A stretch of DNA of 9,317 nt, taken from Ruminococcaceae bacterium UBA2656. Its GTDB lineage: Bacteria > Bacillota > Clostridia > Oscillospirales > Acutalibacteraceae. Location of the stretch: the NCBI GenBank assembly GCA_002359465.1, contig DENA01000038.1, forward strand, positions 34,642-43,958, given 5' to 3'. The notes under the pieces were generated by a model, which searched no databases, had not been told where the DNA came from, and was given only the letters and a program-made list of their open reading frames with translations. Numbering within the stretch: the first letter of the stretch is position 1; each line of letters starts with the position of its first letter. The translations under genes and the position numbers were made by a program. Positions 1 through 6,615 of this stretch are shown one piece after another.

Positions 1-281
1 GGCTTCTGGAACACCATGCCGGCGCGCTTGCGCAGCAGGGTGACGTCGGTGCGGGGATCGTAGATGTCCTCGCCGTCAATTGTTACCTTTCCCGTAATCC
101 TGCAGTTTTCAACCATGTCGTTCATTCGGTTGATCGTTTTCAGACAGGTGGACTTCCCGCAGCCGGAGGGGCCGATAAAAGCCGTTACTTTATTGCGCGG
201 TATTTCCATATTGACGCCTTTCAGCGCTTGGAAATCCCCGTAAAACAGATTTAAGTCCTGAATTGATATTTTCGTTTCCAT
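1..281 (-). CDS. pstB: Phosphate ABC importer ATPase PstB, N-terminal part (cut by window edge)
   Basis: This is the ATP-hydrolysing subunit of the high-affinity phosphate importer PstSCAB. It would sit on the cytoplasmic face of PstC/PstA. Only the first 93 codons are in the window. They begin [15 protein letters not shown] and carry an intact Walker A motif GPSGCGKST (residues 37-45, lysine 43) and the start of the Q-loop (GMVFQK, residues 88-93). The stretch [16 protein letters not shown] after Walker A is typical of PstB and separates it from other ABC ATPases. Signature motif, Walker B and H-loop lie beyond the edge. The start at 281 is preceded by an AGGAAAGG ribosome binding site that overlaps the last codons of pstA. 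The gap to the pstA stop is 4 nt, so translation is probably coupled. It is the last pst gene visible; phoU may follow outside the window, which is inference only. Confidence 0.96.
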   Translation of the reverse strand, partial: METKISIQDLNLFYGDFQALKGVNMEIPRNKVTAFIGPSGCGKSTCLKTINRMNDMVENCRITGKVTIDGEDIYDPRTDVTLLRKRAGMVFQK

Positions 282-285
282 ATTC

Positions 286-1158
286 TTATCCTTTCCTGAG
301 GGTCCTGGAGAGAAGCCCTGCGAGCCGGTTGAGTAAAAACACCAGAATCAGCAGCACGGACGCTGTGGCAAACGCAATATGCATGGCGTCGGGAGAGGTT
401 GCCTCGCGCGCGGTCTGGTACAGATGCAGGGTTAGTGTGCGGCCGCTCGAAAAAATCTGCTGTAAAAATCCCTTTGGCATATTATAGGACAAACCCGAGG
501 TAAATAAAAGAGCCGCGCTCTCCCCTACAATCCGCCCCATGGCAAGAATGACGGCGGTCAGCACGCCGGGCATGGCGCAGGGCAGCACAATTCCCATCAC
601 AACGCGCAGCTTTCCGGCGCCGAGCGCCATGGCGCCCTCTTTATAGCTGCCCGGAACAGACAGAAGCGATTCCTCTGTCGTACGGATAATGGTCGGCAGG
701 ATGCACAGCGTCATGGTAAGGCAGCCGGCCAGAATCGACGTTTGCAGCCGGAACAGGATGCAGAACACCGTATAGCCGAACAGCCCGAAAATAATGGACG
801 GGATGCCGGAAAGGATTTCGGTGGTGAAGCGGATGGCTTTGACCAGCCTCCCCTGCTTTGCGTACTGTGTCAGATAGATTGCCGAGGAAATGCCGATCGG
901 GGCTGAAATCAGCAGGGTGATAACCACAATGTACATGGTGTTGATAATCATGGGCAGGATGCCCTTTAAATGGTCGTTCGTTTCGGAGTAAGGCGTTGAA
1001 ATAAACGTCCACGAAACATAGGAGATGCCGTTAAACAGGATATAGAAAATAATTCCTAGAAGCACCGTCACCGTAATCGCCGCGGCGATATTGATCAGAA
1101 TTTTCAGAAAGGTGTCGAAGGGGCGCTTCCTTTTTCCGTACAGTGAATTACTCGGCAT
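286..1158 (-). CDS. pstA: Phosphate ABC importer permease PstA
   Basis: This is one of the two membrane permeases of the PstSCAB phosphate importer. It pairs with PstC to form the channel. The 290-residue product, starting [17 protein letters not shown], has the usual PstA length and about six hydrophobic segments, the first at about residues 17-42. Typical PstA stretches are visible: the [10 protein letters not shown] segment (87-96), [16 protein letters not shown] (113-128) and the ATPase-contacting EAA-type loop [14 protein letters not shown] (174-187). A longer in-frame reading from 1206 adds 16 basic, Cys/Arg-rich residues inside pstC. I prefer the ATG at 1158 because a GGGGG-containing ribosome binding site sits about 9-12 nt upstream, and because PstA proteins normally begin like this. 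The gene overlaps the end of pstC by 11 nt and is followed 4 nt later by pstB. In the EAA loop the second position is Gly rather than Ala, a mild variation. Confidence 0.95.
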   Translation of the reverse strand: MPSNSLYGKRKRPFDTFLKILINIAAAITVTVLLGIIFYILFNGISYVSWTFISTPYSETNDHLKGILPMIINTMYIVVITLLISAPIGISSAIYLTQYAKQGRLVKAIRFTTEILSGIPSIIFGLFGYTVFCILFRLQTSILAGCLTMTLCILPTIIRTTEESLLSVPGSYKEGAMALGAGKLRVVMGIVLPCAMPGVLTAVILAMGRIVGESAALLFTSGLSYNMPKGFLQQIFSSGRTLTLHLYQTAREATSPDAMHIAFATASVLLILVFLLNRLAGLLSRTLRKG

Positions 1159-2506
1159 CCATCTGCACCCCCTTCTTCGAAATATACGTAAAGCTGATAT
1201 TGACAATCATGATAAACACAAACAGCACCAGCCCGATAGCGAAAAGCGCTTCCCGGTGCAGGCCGGACGCATAGCTCATTTCCATGGCGATGCCGGTTGT
1301 CAGAAGCCGCACCGTGCCCAGCAGCGACGGCATATTGGCAACGTTTCCCGAGACCATGATCACCGCCATGGTCTCGCCGATTGCGCGGCCGACGCCCAGA
1401 ATCACGCCCGCCAGTATCCCCGACTTTGCAGCCGGAATGCTGACCTTAAAGATGGTGGCGGTCGGCGTTGCGCCCAGCGCGAGCGACGCTTCCCGGTAAG
1501 CCTGCGGCACCGCCTTTAAAGAGGTTTCGGTTACGCTGACAATGGTGGGAAGCACCATAATGGCAAGAATCAGAATCGCCGCCAGCAGGCTGTCGCCGAT
1601 GGTATTGTTCTGGAACGGCGGGAAGCTGCGGATTGCCGGAACAATCACCAGCATACCGAAAAAGCCGTAGATGACGGAGGGAATGCCGGCGAGCAGTTCA
1701 ATTGCCGGGTGTACAAACCGGGCAACCTGCGGTTTGGCCGTTTCCGCAAGGAAAACAGCCGTCAGAATCCCGATGGGGACTCCCAGCAGGATTGCACCCG
1801 CCGTACCCGCAATGGAAGACAGGATCAGCGGCAGAATTCCGAAAACGCCCGCTTCCGCATTCCACTCCCGGCCGAACAGGAACTGCCCCAGACCGATCTG
1901 CAGGATGGCAGGGGAACCCGCCGCAAAAATATAGACGGTAATCAGGACGACGGAGCCGACGGAGACACAGGAAAAAACCAGAAATACCGATTCCGCAAGT
2001 TTTTCCGTCCCCTGCGTCCAGATAGAAAGGATGGCGCAGACAATCCCCCCGACCAGCACATAAATGGAAGGCCAGAGGTAGGCAATCGAAATTTTGCTGA
2101 TATTCAGCTGGGTGACCGCCGTCTGGATGCTGGACGTGGTGATCAGCACAATCAGCGGGGTGATTCCGGAAAGTACAAACGCCGTCCCCGCCATCACAGG
2201 TTTTTTGAGCAAAAGCAGAACAATGCCCGCAGCCGGCAGCAGAACGCCGGCGATGACCGAGATTCTGGTAAGGACCGGAATCGTCACAAGCCCGCTGAGC
2301 TCCGGCCCCTGCACGCGAAACCCCTTTACCGTTGCAAGCTGGAAAGCGCTGACGATATATGTTGTATTTTTAAAGACAAACTGAATGTACGGAAAAAAGA
2401 AAGTGAGAACGGAAAGAAGGCCTAACAAAATTGCTAGGCCTTTTTTCATTTTATTCTTTTTTTTGTTTTTCAGCGCATTTTCAGCGCTGTTCATCGCCAT
2501 GCTCAT
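1148..2506 (-). CDS. pstC: Phosphate ABC importer permease PstC with an extra four-helix N-terminal membrane domain
   Basis: This is the second permease of the PstSCAB importer. The core starts near residue 168 (EKLAESVFLVFS) and runs to the C-terminus. It shows standard PstC features: FLFGREWNAEAGVFGILPLI (209-228, conserved periplasmic loop), AIELLAGIPSVIYGFFG (268-284), the EAA-type loop REASLALGATPTATIF (338-353) and GVGRAIGETMAVIMVSGN (371-388). The protein is 452 residues, while PstC is usually about 280-330. The surplus is about 165 residues with four predicted membrane helices (about 23-46, 72-100, 103-124, 140-164) after a basic cytoplasmic start (KNKKKNKMKK). An even helix number keeps the core in its normal orientation. 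The ATG at 2506 overlaps the pstS stop as ATGA, with no strong ribosome binding site, which points to translational coupling. In-frame ATGs at 2500 and 2494 are alternatives. I do not recognise the extra domain. Confidence 0.93.
   Translation of the reverse strand: MSMAMNSAENALKNKKKNKMKKGLAILLGLLSVLTFFFPYIQFVFKNTTYIVSAFQLATVKGFRVQGPELSGLVTIPVLTRISVIAGVLLPAAGIVLLLLKKPVMAGTAFVLSGITPLIVLITTSSIQTAVTQLNISKISIAYLWPSIYVLVGGIVCAILSIWTQGTEKLAESVFLVFSCVSVGSVVLITVYIFAAGSPAILQIGLGQFLFGREWNAEAGVFGILPLILSSIAGTAGAILLGVPIGILTAVFLAETAKPQVARFVHPAIELLAGIPSVIYGFFGMLVIVPAIRSFPPFQNNTIGDSLLAAILILAIMVLPTIVSVTETSLKAVPQAYREASLALGATPTATIFKVSIPAAKSGILAGVILGVGRAIGETMAVIMVSGNVANMPSLLGTVRLLTTGIAMEMSYASGLHREALFAIGLVLFVFIMIVNISFTYISKKGVQMDAE
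2417..2442 (-). other. Terminator-like RNA hairpin inside the 5' end of pstC
   Basis: In the pst transcript, AAGGCCTAGCA (2442 to 2432) pairs with TGTTAGGCCTT (2427 to 2417). This gives an 11-bp stem with one G·U pair and a 4-nt ATTT loop. It is preceded by a run of A and followed by CTTTCC, so the U-tract is broken and any termination would be partial. It lies in codons 21-31 of pstC, about 60-90 nt after the pstS stop. Read on the plus strand the stem is weaker (one mismatch) but is followed by six T; no plus-strand gene leads into it. It could lower pstCAB expression relative to pstS or protect the pstS message. The structure is seen; the role is inferred. Confidence 0.5.
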
Positions 2507-3393
2507 TTTACGGTTACCAGTCCCACTTTCTTAATGACGGCCTGGCCTTCATCCGATTTAATGAATGCAAACCATGCTTTTACCAGGTCGCTGTCGGTAC
2601 CCTTTTTGTAGATTTCAATGAAAGGTCTCTGTGCTTTATAGCTTCCGTTTACAATATTTTCTTCATTTGCTTTCACGCCGTCAATATCCACCGCTTTAAT
2701 CGTATCGTTCACCGAATCGAGAGAAACATACCCGACCGAGCCTTTATCGCTGCTCACTTTGGTGACAACCTCACCGGTGGAGGAGAGCTCCGCTGCATAT
2801 TTGCATTTTTTCGCAACCTTGAAGATGCTCTCAAAGCCGTCGCGCGTGCCGCTTGCAGCCTCGCGTCCAAGCACTGTGATTTTCTGGTCGGCACCGCCGA
2901 CATCCTTCCAGTTTGTAATTTCACCTGTGAAAATCTTGGAGATCTGATCCGATGTCAGGCCGGCAACCTTGTTGTCCTTGTTTACCGCAATCGCAATGCC
3001 GTCAATGGCGATCTGCACAATCTCATAATCCCCCGGTTTTTCTTCGTCCTTCATTTTTCTGGAAAGGTCGCCGATTAAAGCCGTTCCCGCGCTGACCGCT
3101 TTTGCCGCGTCACCGGAGCCGGTACCGCTTTTTTCAACCGTTACGCCCGGGTACTTCGCCTGAAAGGCTTCGCCAAGCGCCTGGCAGACCTTTGCCATGG
3201 AAGTGGAGCCGTTCAGCGTCAGCTTGCCGCTTAAGTCGGCTGCGGCAGCGGACGACCCGTTTTCGGAAACAGCAGCCTTGGAAGTATCCGCAGCAGGCGC
3301 ATTGGAAGTGGTGCCCTGAATTTCAGAACTGCACCCTGCAAATGCGGTGCAAAGAATCGCAGCTGTCAAAACAGCAGATATGATTTTTCTCAT
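2503..3393 (-). CDS. pstS: Phosphate-binding lipoprotein PstS
   Basis: This is the extracellular phosphate-binding protein that delivers phosphate to PstC/PstA. It is held on the membrane by a lipid anchor. The 296-residue product has a signal peptide (MRKIISAVLTAAILCTAFAG) ending at Cys21, the likely lipidated residue. A Ser/Ala-rich linker follows to about residue 55. Phosphate-binding loops typical of PstS are visible: NGSTSM (61-66), SGTGSGDA (89-96), DLSR (109-112) and GREAASGTRDGFE (176-188). I chose the ATG at 3393 because AGGAGG (3404-3409) lies 10 nt upstream and the signal peptide starts there. A longer frame from 3456 would begin at the promoter -10 region and is not credible. It is first in the operon, its stop overlaps the pstC start, and it is preceded by Pho boxes. 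Confidence 0.97.
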   Translation of the reverse strand: MRKIISAVLTAAILCTAFAGCSSEIQGTTSNAPAADTSKAAVSENGSSAAAADLSGKLTLNGSTSMAKVCQALGEAFQAKYPGVTVEKSGTGSGDAAKAVSAGTALIGDLSRKMKDEEKPGDYEIVQIAIDGIAIAVNKDNKVAGLTSDQISKIFTGEITNWKDVGGADQKITVLGREAASGTRDGFESIFKVAKKCKYAAELSSTGEVVTKVSSDKGSVGYVSLDSVNDTIKAVDIDGVKANEENIVNGSYKAQRPFIEIYKKGTDSDLVKAWFAFIKSDEGQAVIKKVGLVTVK

Positions 3394-3441
3394 TTTGGAC
3401 AGTCCTCCTAAAAATATGTTCGGTCTCTTAAGTACAGTTTT

Positions 3442-3484
3442 ATTGTACGAATGCAATGTTAAATTCCTGTTAAGCTTAGTTTAG
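3442..3484 (-). promoter_or_regulatory. pst promoter with tandem Pho boxes
   Basis: Reading towards pstS there are two exact TTAACA hexamers (3473-3468 and 3462-3457) separated by 5 nt. Weaker in-register copies flank them: CTAAAC (3484-3479) and TTCGTA (3451-3446). This gives an 11-bp period over four half-sites, matching the Bacillus PhoP box (TT[A/C/T]ACA repeats spaced by about 5 nt). A -10 hexamer TACAAT (3447-3442) follows the second perfect copy by 9 nt, so the box replaces a normal -35, as expected for an activator-dependent Pho promoter. The pst operon is therefore predicted to be induced by phosphate starvation through a PhoP/PhoR-type two-component system. Confidence 0.8.
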
Positions 3485-3614
3485 ATTGAATTTAAATAAA
3501 ATATACCGCCCATACCGCCCGCAAAATCCGCCGCCTGCTCTGCATTTTCACCATGCGGACATCATTCTGACAAATTTATTCCCCGGCTGTGTAAATAATT
3601 TGTGAAATTAAAGA

Positions 3615-3643
3615 TTGACGAACAGCAAAAAATATTGTAAAAT
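3615..3643 (+). promoter_or_regulatory. Sigma-A-type promoter of the plus-strand ABC operon
   Basis: TTGACG (3615-3620) and TAAAAT (3638-3643) are separated by exactly 17 nt and sit in AT-rich DNA 79 nt upstream of the start codon at 3722. The likely transcript start is about 3650, giving a leader of roughly 70 nt. That is too short for a T-box element, and no T-box sequence is seen. The promoter diverges from the pst promoter, the two -10 hexamers lying about 190 bp apart. Confidence 0.7.
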
Positions 3644-3654
3644 TGATAAATCAG

Positions 3655-3693
3655 TTTAAAGCGATAAAGTGTTTATGGCTTTAAAGCAATAAA
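3655..3693 (+). repeat. Dyad and direct repeat at the start of the leader (possible operator or leader hairpin)
   Basis: TTTAAAGC (3655-3662) and GCTTTAAA (3678-3685) form an 8-bp inverted repeat. Inside it ATAAA (3664-3668) pairs with TTTAT (3672-3676) around a GTG loop, so the whole 31-nt element can fold into a 13-bp stem with one G·G mismatch. The same bases also give a direct repeat, TTTAAAGCGATAAA (3655-3668) and TTTAAAGCAATAAA (3680-3693), with 13 of 14 positions identical and a 25-bp period. The element begins about 5 nt after the predicted transcript start. That suits a repressor operator or a stabilising 5' hairpin. The regulator is unknown. Confidence 0.5.
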
Positions 3694-3721
3694 TTAAAAA
3701 TAGGCGAGAGGATGGGTATTT

Positions 3722-4765
3722 ATGAAAAAGACACTCGCGTTGCTGTTGGCCGGTGTCATCGCGCTTTCCGCAACCGCCTGCGCTTCCGGCGGTTCGGCTT
3801 CTTCCACGGCGGGCAGTGCGGCGGCAGGGTCGCAGGCGGCTTCCGCAGCGGCTGAAAAGAAATTTAAAATCGGTATTGTACAGCTTGTGGAACACCCCGC
3901 TCTGGACGCGGCCTACAAGGGTTTTGTGGACGGGTTGGCAAAAGCGGGCTATGTAGACGGCCAGAATATTACGCTGGATTACCAGAACGCGCAGGGCGAG
4001 CAGGCAAACTGCCAGACCATCGCGACCAAACTGGTGGATGACAAGTCGGATCTGATCCTTGCCATCGCAACACCGGCCGCACAGGCGGTTGCCAATACGA
4101 CAAAAGACATCCCGATCCTTGTCACCGCGGTAACCGACCCCGCTGACGCAAAGCTGGTCGCTTCCAACGAAAAGCCGGGCGGAAATGTATCCGGAACTTC
4201 CGACCTGACCCCCGTCGACGAGCAGATGAAACTGCTGAAGCAGCTGCTGCCGAATGCAAAAAAGGTTGCCATGCTGTACTGTTCCAGCGAAACGAACTCC
4301 AAATTTCAGGTGGATATTGCCAAAAAGAGCGCCGCAGCGCTCGGGCTGGAAACGGTGGACGCCACGGTGTCCAACTCCAATGAAATCCAGCAGGTTGTCC
4401 AGTCCCTTGTCGGCAAGGTTAACGCAATTTACGCGCCCACCGACAACATGATCGCCGCTGGCATGGCGACGGTTTCCATGGTGGCGCAGCCCGCAAAACT
4501 GCCGATCATCGTGGGCGAGTCCGGAATGGTGAAGAACGGCGGCGTTGCTACATACGGCATCAACTACTATGACCTTGGACTGCTTACCGCAAAACAGGCG
4601 GTAAAAATTCTGAAGGACGGTGCGAAGCCCGCGGATATGCCGATCGAATATTCCACCAACTGCGACCTGACCCTCAACAAAGACGTGGCGGCCAAAATCG
4701 GCCTGACCATTCCGCAGGAACTGCTGGATAAGGCAAGCGCATCCAGTACCGCAAGCAGCAAATAA
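3722..4765 (+). CDS. ABC importer substrate-binding lipoprotein, PF04392 / TrpX-like family
   Basis: This is the extracellular solute-binding protein of a three-component importer. The 347-residue product has a signal peptide (MKKTLALLLAGVIALSATA) with lipidation at Cys20. A low-complexity Ala/Ser/Gly linker (21-44) leads into a two-lobed periplasmic-binding fold starting FKIGIVQLVEHPALDAAYKG. Family-typical stretches include DLILAIATPAAQAV (110-123), PILVTAVTDP (131-140), GTSDLTPVDEQMKLL (158-172), VNAIYAPTDNMI (233-244) and ATYGINYYDLG (276-286). In streptococci a relative (TrpX) binds L-tryptophan, but the family also has members of unknown ligand. Nothing in the leader here points to tryptophan, so the substrate stays open. 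The start has GAGAGG (3706-3711) 10 nt upstream. It is first in an operon with a permease and an ATPase. Confidence 0.9.
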   Translation: MKKTLALLLAGVIALSATACASGGSASSTAGSAAAGSQAASAAAEKKFKIGIVQLVEHPALDAAYKGFVDGLAKAGYVDGQNITLDYQNAQGEQANCQTIATKLVDDKSDLILAIATPAAQAVANTTKDIPILVTAVTDPADAKLVASNEKPGGNVSGTSDLTPVDEQMKLLKQLLPNAKKVAMLYCSSETNSKFQVDIAKKSAAALGLETVDATVSNSNEIQQVVQSLVGKVNAIYAPTDNMIAAGMATVSMVAQPAKLPIIVGESGMVKNGGVATYGINYYDLGLLTAKQAVKILKDGAKPADMPIEYSTNCDLTLNKDVAAKIGLTIPQELLDKASASSTASSK

Positions 4766-4789
4766 TCCCCTCAAAAAATCAAACACCAT

Positions 4790-4815
4790 GGCGATAGGGA
4801 AAATCCCCTATCGCT
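4790..4815 (+). other. Intercistronic hairpin between binding-protein and permease genes
   Basis: GCGATAGGG (4791-4799) and CCCTATCGC (4806-4814) form a perfect 9-bp stem with a 6-nt loop, extendable by one G·U pair. It sits in the 76-nt gap after the binding-protein stop and 27 nt before the permease start. No U-run follows, so it is not a normal terminator. It could block 3' exonucleases and stabilise the upstream message. An ATG at 4788 overlaps the stem but lacks a ribosome binding site. Confidence 0.6.
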
Positions 4816-4841
4816 CATGTTGCGTTAAGGAGAATTTATAT

Positions 4842-5816
4842 ATGGGTCTTTTACAGGCAATGCAGGGTGCGGCGTCGCAGGGCATACTATGGAGCATTAT
4901 GACGCTCGGCGTCTACATCACCTTTAAAGTTCTGGATTTCGCCGACCTGACGGTTGACGGCAGCTTTGCTACCGGCGGCGCGGTGACGGCAATTTTAATT
5001 TCCCACGGGATGAACCCCTTCCTCTCTCTCTTATTTGCGCTGGCCGCCGGCATGGTCTGCGGCTTCATCACCGGCTTTTTACATACCAAGCTTGAAATCC
5101 CGGGGATTCTGGCGGGAATTCTGACCATGATCGCCCTGTACTCCATCAATATCCGTATCATGGGACAGGCCAACATTCCTCTTCTGGGCATTTCCACGAT
5201 CATCACCTCTGTGTCGGCGGTGTATCCGGCTTTGAGCGTGAATATGATTTCACTGATGATCGGCCTTTTGTTTTCATTGGCGGTCATCGCCTTTATGTAC
5301 TGGTTTTTCGGAACGGAAATCGGCTGTTCCATCCGCGCGACCGGCAACAACGAATACATGGTCCGCGCGCTGGGTGTCAATACCGATAGGACAAAAATCC
5401 TCGGGCTGGTGCTGAGCAACGGGCTGGTCGCGCTTTCCGGCGCGATGGTCGCCCAAAGTCAGGGCTACGCAGACGTTGGAATGGGTACCGGCACCATCAT
5501 GATCGGCCTTGCGTCCGTCATCATCGGTGAAGTTCTGATGGGCAACCGTTTTTCCTTTGCTTACAAGCTGCTTTCCGTGGTGGTCGGCTCCGTCATATAC
5601 CGCATGGTAATCGCTCTGGTCCTTCGGCTGGGCATGAAATCCACCGACCTGAAGCTGTTTACCTCCATTATTGTCGCGATTGCGCTGGCCATCCCGGTTG
5701 TAAAGCGGAAGGCGCCGGCAGTTTGCAGAAGCCTGAAAGACAGATGGCAGCGCTTTTGCAAACTTTTTAAAAAAAGCAAGGGCAATTCAGCCGGAAATGA
5801 GGGGAAAACAAAATGA
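4842..5816 (+). CDS. ABC importer permease, LIV-type (BPD_transp_2), TrpY-like
   Basis: This is the membrane permease of the importer, presumably working as a homodimer because only one permease gene is present. The 324-residue product is strongly hydrophobic to about residue 287. Its eight or so membrane segments are followed by a basic, charged cytoplasmic tail (288-324). The family-defining stretch GTEIGCSIRATGNNEYMVRA (157-176), then SNGLVALSGAMVAQSQGYADVG (192-213) and IGLASVIIGE (221-230), places it in the branched-chain-amino-acid-type permease superfamily beside TrpY-like proteins. LDFADLTVDGSFATGGAV (31-48) near the N-terminus is also typical. I start it at 4842, where AAGGAGA (4827-4833) lies upstream. 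A longer frame from 4788 would translate the intercistronic hairpin and has no ribosome binding site. Its stop overlaps the ATPase start as ATGA. Confidence 0.93.
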   Translation: MGLLQAMQGAASQGILWSIMTLGVYITFKVLDFADLTVDGSFATGGAVTAILISHGMNPFLSLLFALAAGMVCGFITGFLHTKLEIPGILAGILTMIALYSINIRIMGQANIPLLGISTIITSVSAVYPALSVNMISLMIGLLFSLAVIAFMYWFFGTEIGCSIRATGNNEYMVRALGVNTDRTKILGLVLSNGLVALSGAMVAQSQGYADVGMGTGTIMIGLASVIIGEVLMGNRFSFAYKLLSVVVGSVIYRMVIALVLRLGMKSTDLKLFTSIIVAIALAIPVVKRKAPAVCRSLKDRWQRFCKLFKKSKGNSAGNEGKTK

Positions 5817-6607
5817 TTCAACTGAAAAACGTAAGCAAAACCTTCAATGCCAATACCATTAATGAAAAAAAAGCGCTGGTGGATTTAAACCTGACCATTG
5901 AAACCGGCGATTTCGTCACGGTGATCGGCGGAAACGGCGCGGGAAAGTCCACGCTGCTGAATTTGATTGCAGGCGTTTTCCCCTGTGACGGCGGCCGGAT
6001 CATGCTGGACGACATCGACCTGACAACACAGCCGGAATACCGCAGAGCAAAGCTTTTGGGCCGCGTGTTTCAGGACCCGATGATGGGTACGGCCGCGGAC
6101 ATGGGTATTGAGGAAAACCTTGCCATGGCATACCGCAGAGGAAAGAACCGCGGCCTTGGCTGGGGCATAAAAAAGGGCGAGCGCACGCTTTATAAAGAAA
6201 AACTGAAGACTTTAGAGCTGGGCCTTGAAACAAGGCTTTCCAGCAAGGTGGGGCTGCTGTCCGGAGGCCAGCGTCAGGCACTGACCCTGCTGATGGCCAC
6301 CCTGCAAAAACCCAAACTGCTGCTTCTGGATGAGCACACCGCGGCGCTAGACCCGAAGACCGCGCGCAAGGTGCTGGAACTGACCAATGAGATGATCAGC
6401 CGGGATAATCTGACCACCCTGATGGTAACACACAATATGAAAGATGCCATCCGTGTGGGAAACCGTCTGATTATGATGCATGAAGGAAGAATCATCCTGG
6501 ACATCAAGGGGCAGGAAAAGAAGGACTTACAGGTAAAAGATCTGCTCGAAATGTTCGAGCACGCAAGCGGAGACGCCATGGACAATGACAGGATGCTTCT
6601 TTCATAA
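5813..6607 (+). CDS. ABC importer ATPase, TrpZ-like
   Basis: This is the cytoplasmic ATPase powering the upstream permease. The 264-residue product has all ABC motifs: Walker A GGNGAGKST (39-47), Q-loop Gln87 in RVFQDP, signature LSGGQ (149-153), Walker B LLLLD (169-173) with catalytic Glu174, D-loop ALD (178-180) and switch His207 in MVTHN. Walker B continues DEHTAALDPKTA: the histidine replaces the usual proline of DEPT and is a hallmark of the ATPases paired with PF04392-type binding proteins. It supports the TrpXYZ-like class. Residues 107-125, between Q-loop and signature, are a Gly/Lys-rich insert. The start overlaps the permease stop (ATGA), with GAGGGG upstream inside the permease gene, so production of the two is coupled. 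A hairpin follows the stop. Confidence 0.95.
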   Translation: MIQLKNVSKTFNANTINEKKALVDLNLTIETGDFVTVIGGNGAGKSTLLNLIAGVFPCDGGRIMLDDIDLTTQPEYRRAKLLGRVFQDPMMGTAADMGIEENLAMAYRRGKNRGLGWGIKKGERTLYKEKLKTLELGLETRLSSKVGLLSGGQRQALTLLMATLQKPKLLLLDEHTAALDPKTARKVLELTNEMISRDNLTTLMVTHNMKDAIRVGNRLIMMHEGRIILDIKGQEKKDLQVKDLLEMFEHASGDAMDNDRMLLS

Positions 6608-6615
6608 TGATTTTT

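Noticed and set aside
1709..2425. A 238-codon plus-strand open frame across pstC
   Set aside because: Its product is dominated by Arg, Asp, Gln and Asn in a low-complexity way, it has no ribosome binding site, and it mirrors a well-supported pstC gene.
2452..2480. A-rich run at the start of pstC as a programmed frameshift site (A AAA AAG followed by a hairpin)
   Set aside because: The heptamer is in the right frame and a stem follows, but both shifted frames reach a stop within a few codons, so no useful product would result. Simple A-rich Lys/Asn codons explain it.
2431..3078. A 215-codon plus-strand open frame across pstS and the pstC start
   Set aside because: It begins in the T-rich DNA at the pstC hairpin, is Phe/Cys-rich, and is a shadow of pstS, whose motifs are unmistakable.
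3644..3721. A T-box or other amino acid riboswitch ahead of the TrpX-like gene
   Set aside because: The leader is only about 70 nt and lacks the conserved T-box sequence and the required stem array.
3656..4789. A 377-codon open frame antisense to the TrpX-like binding-protein gene
   Set aside because: The translation is rich in Cys, Arg, Gly and His with no recognisable domain or signal, and it lies opposite a gene with a clear signal peptide and family motifs. Long antisense frames are expected in GC-rich codons.
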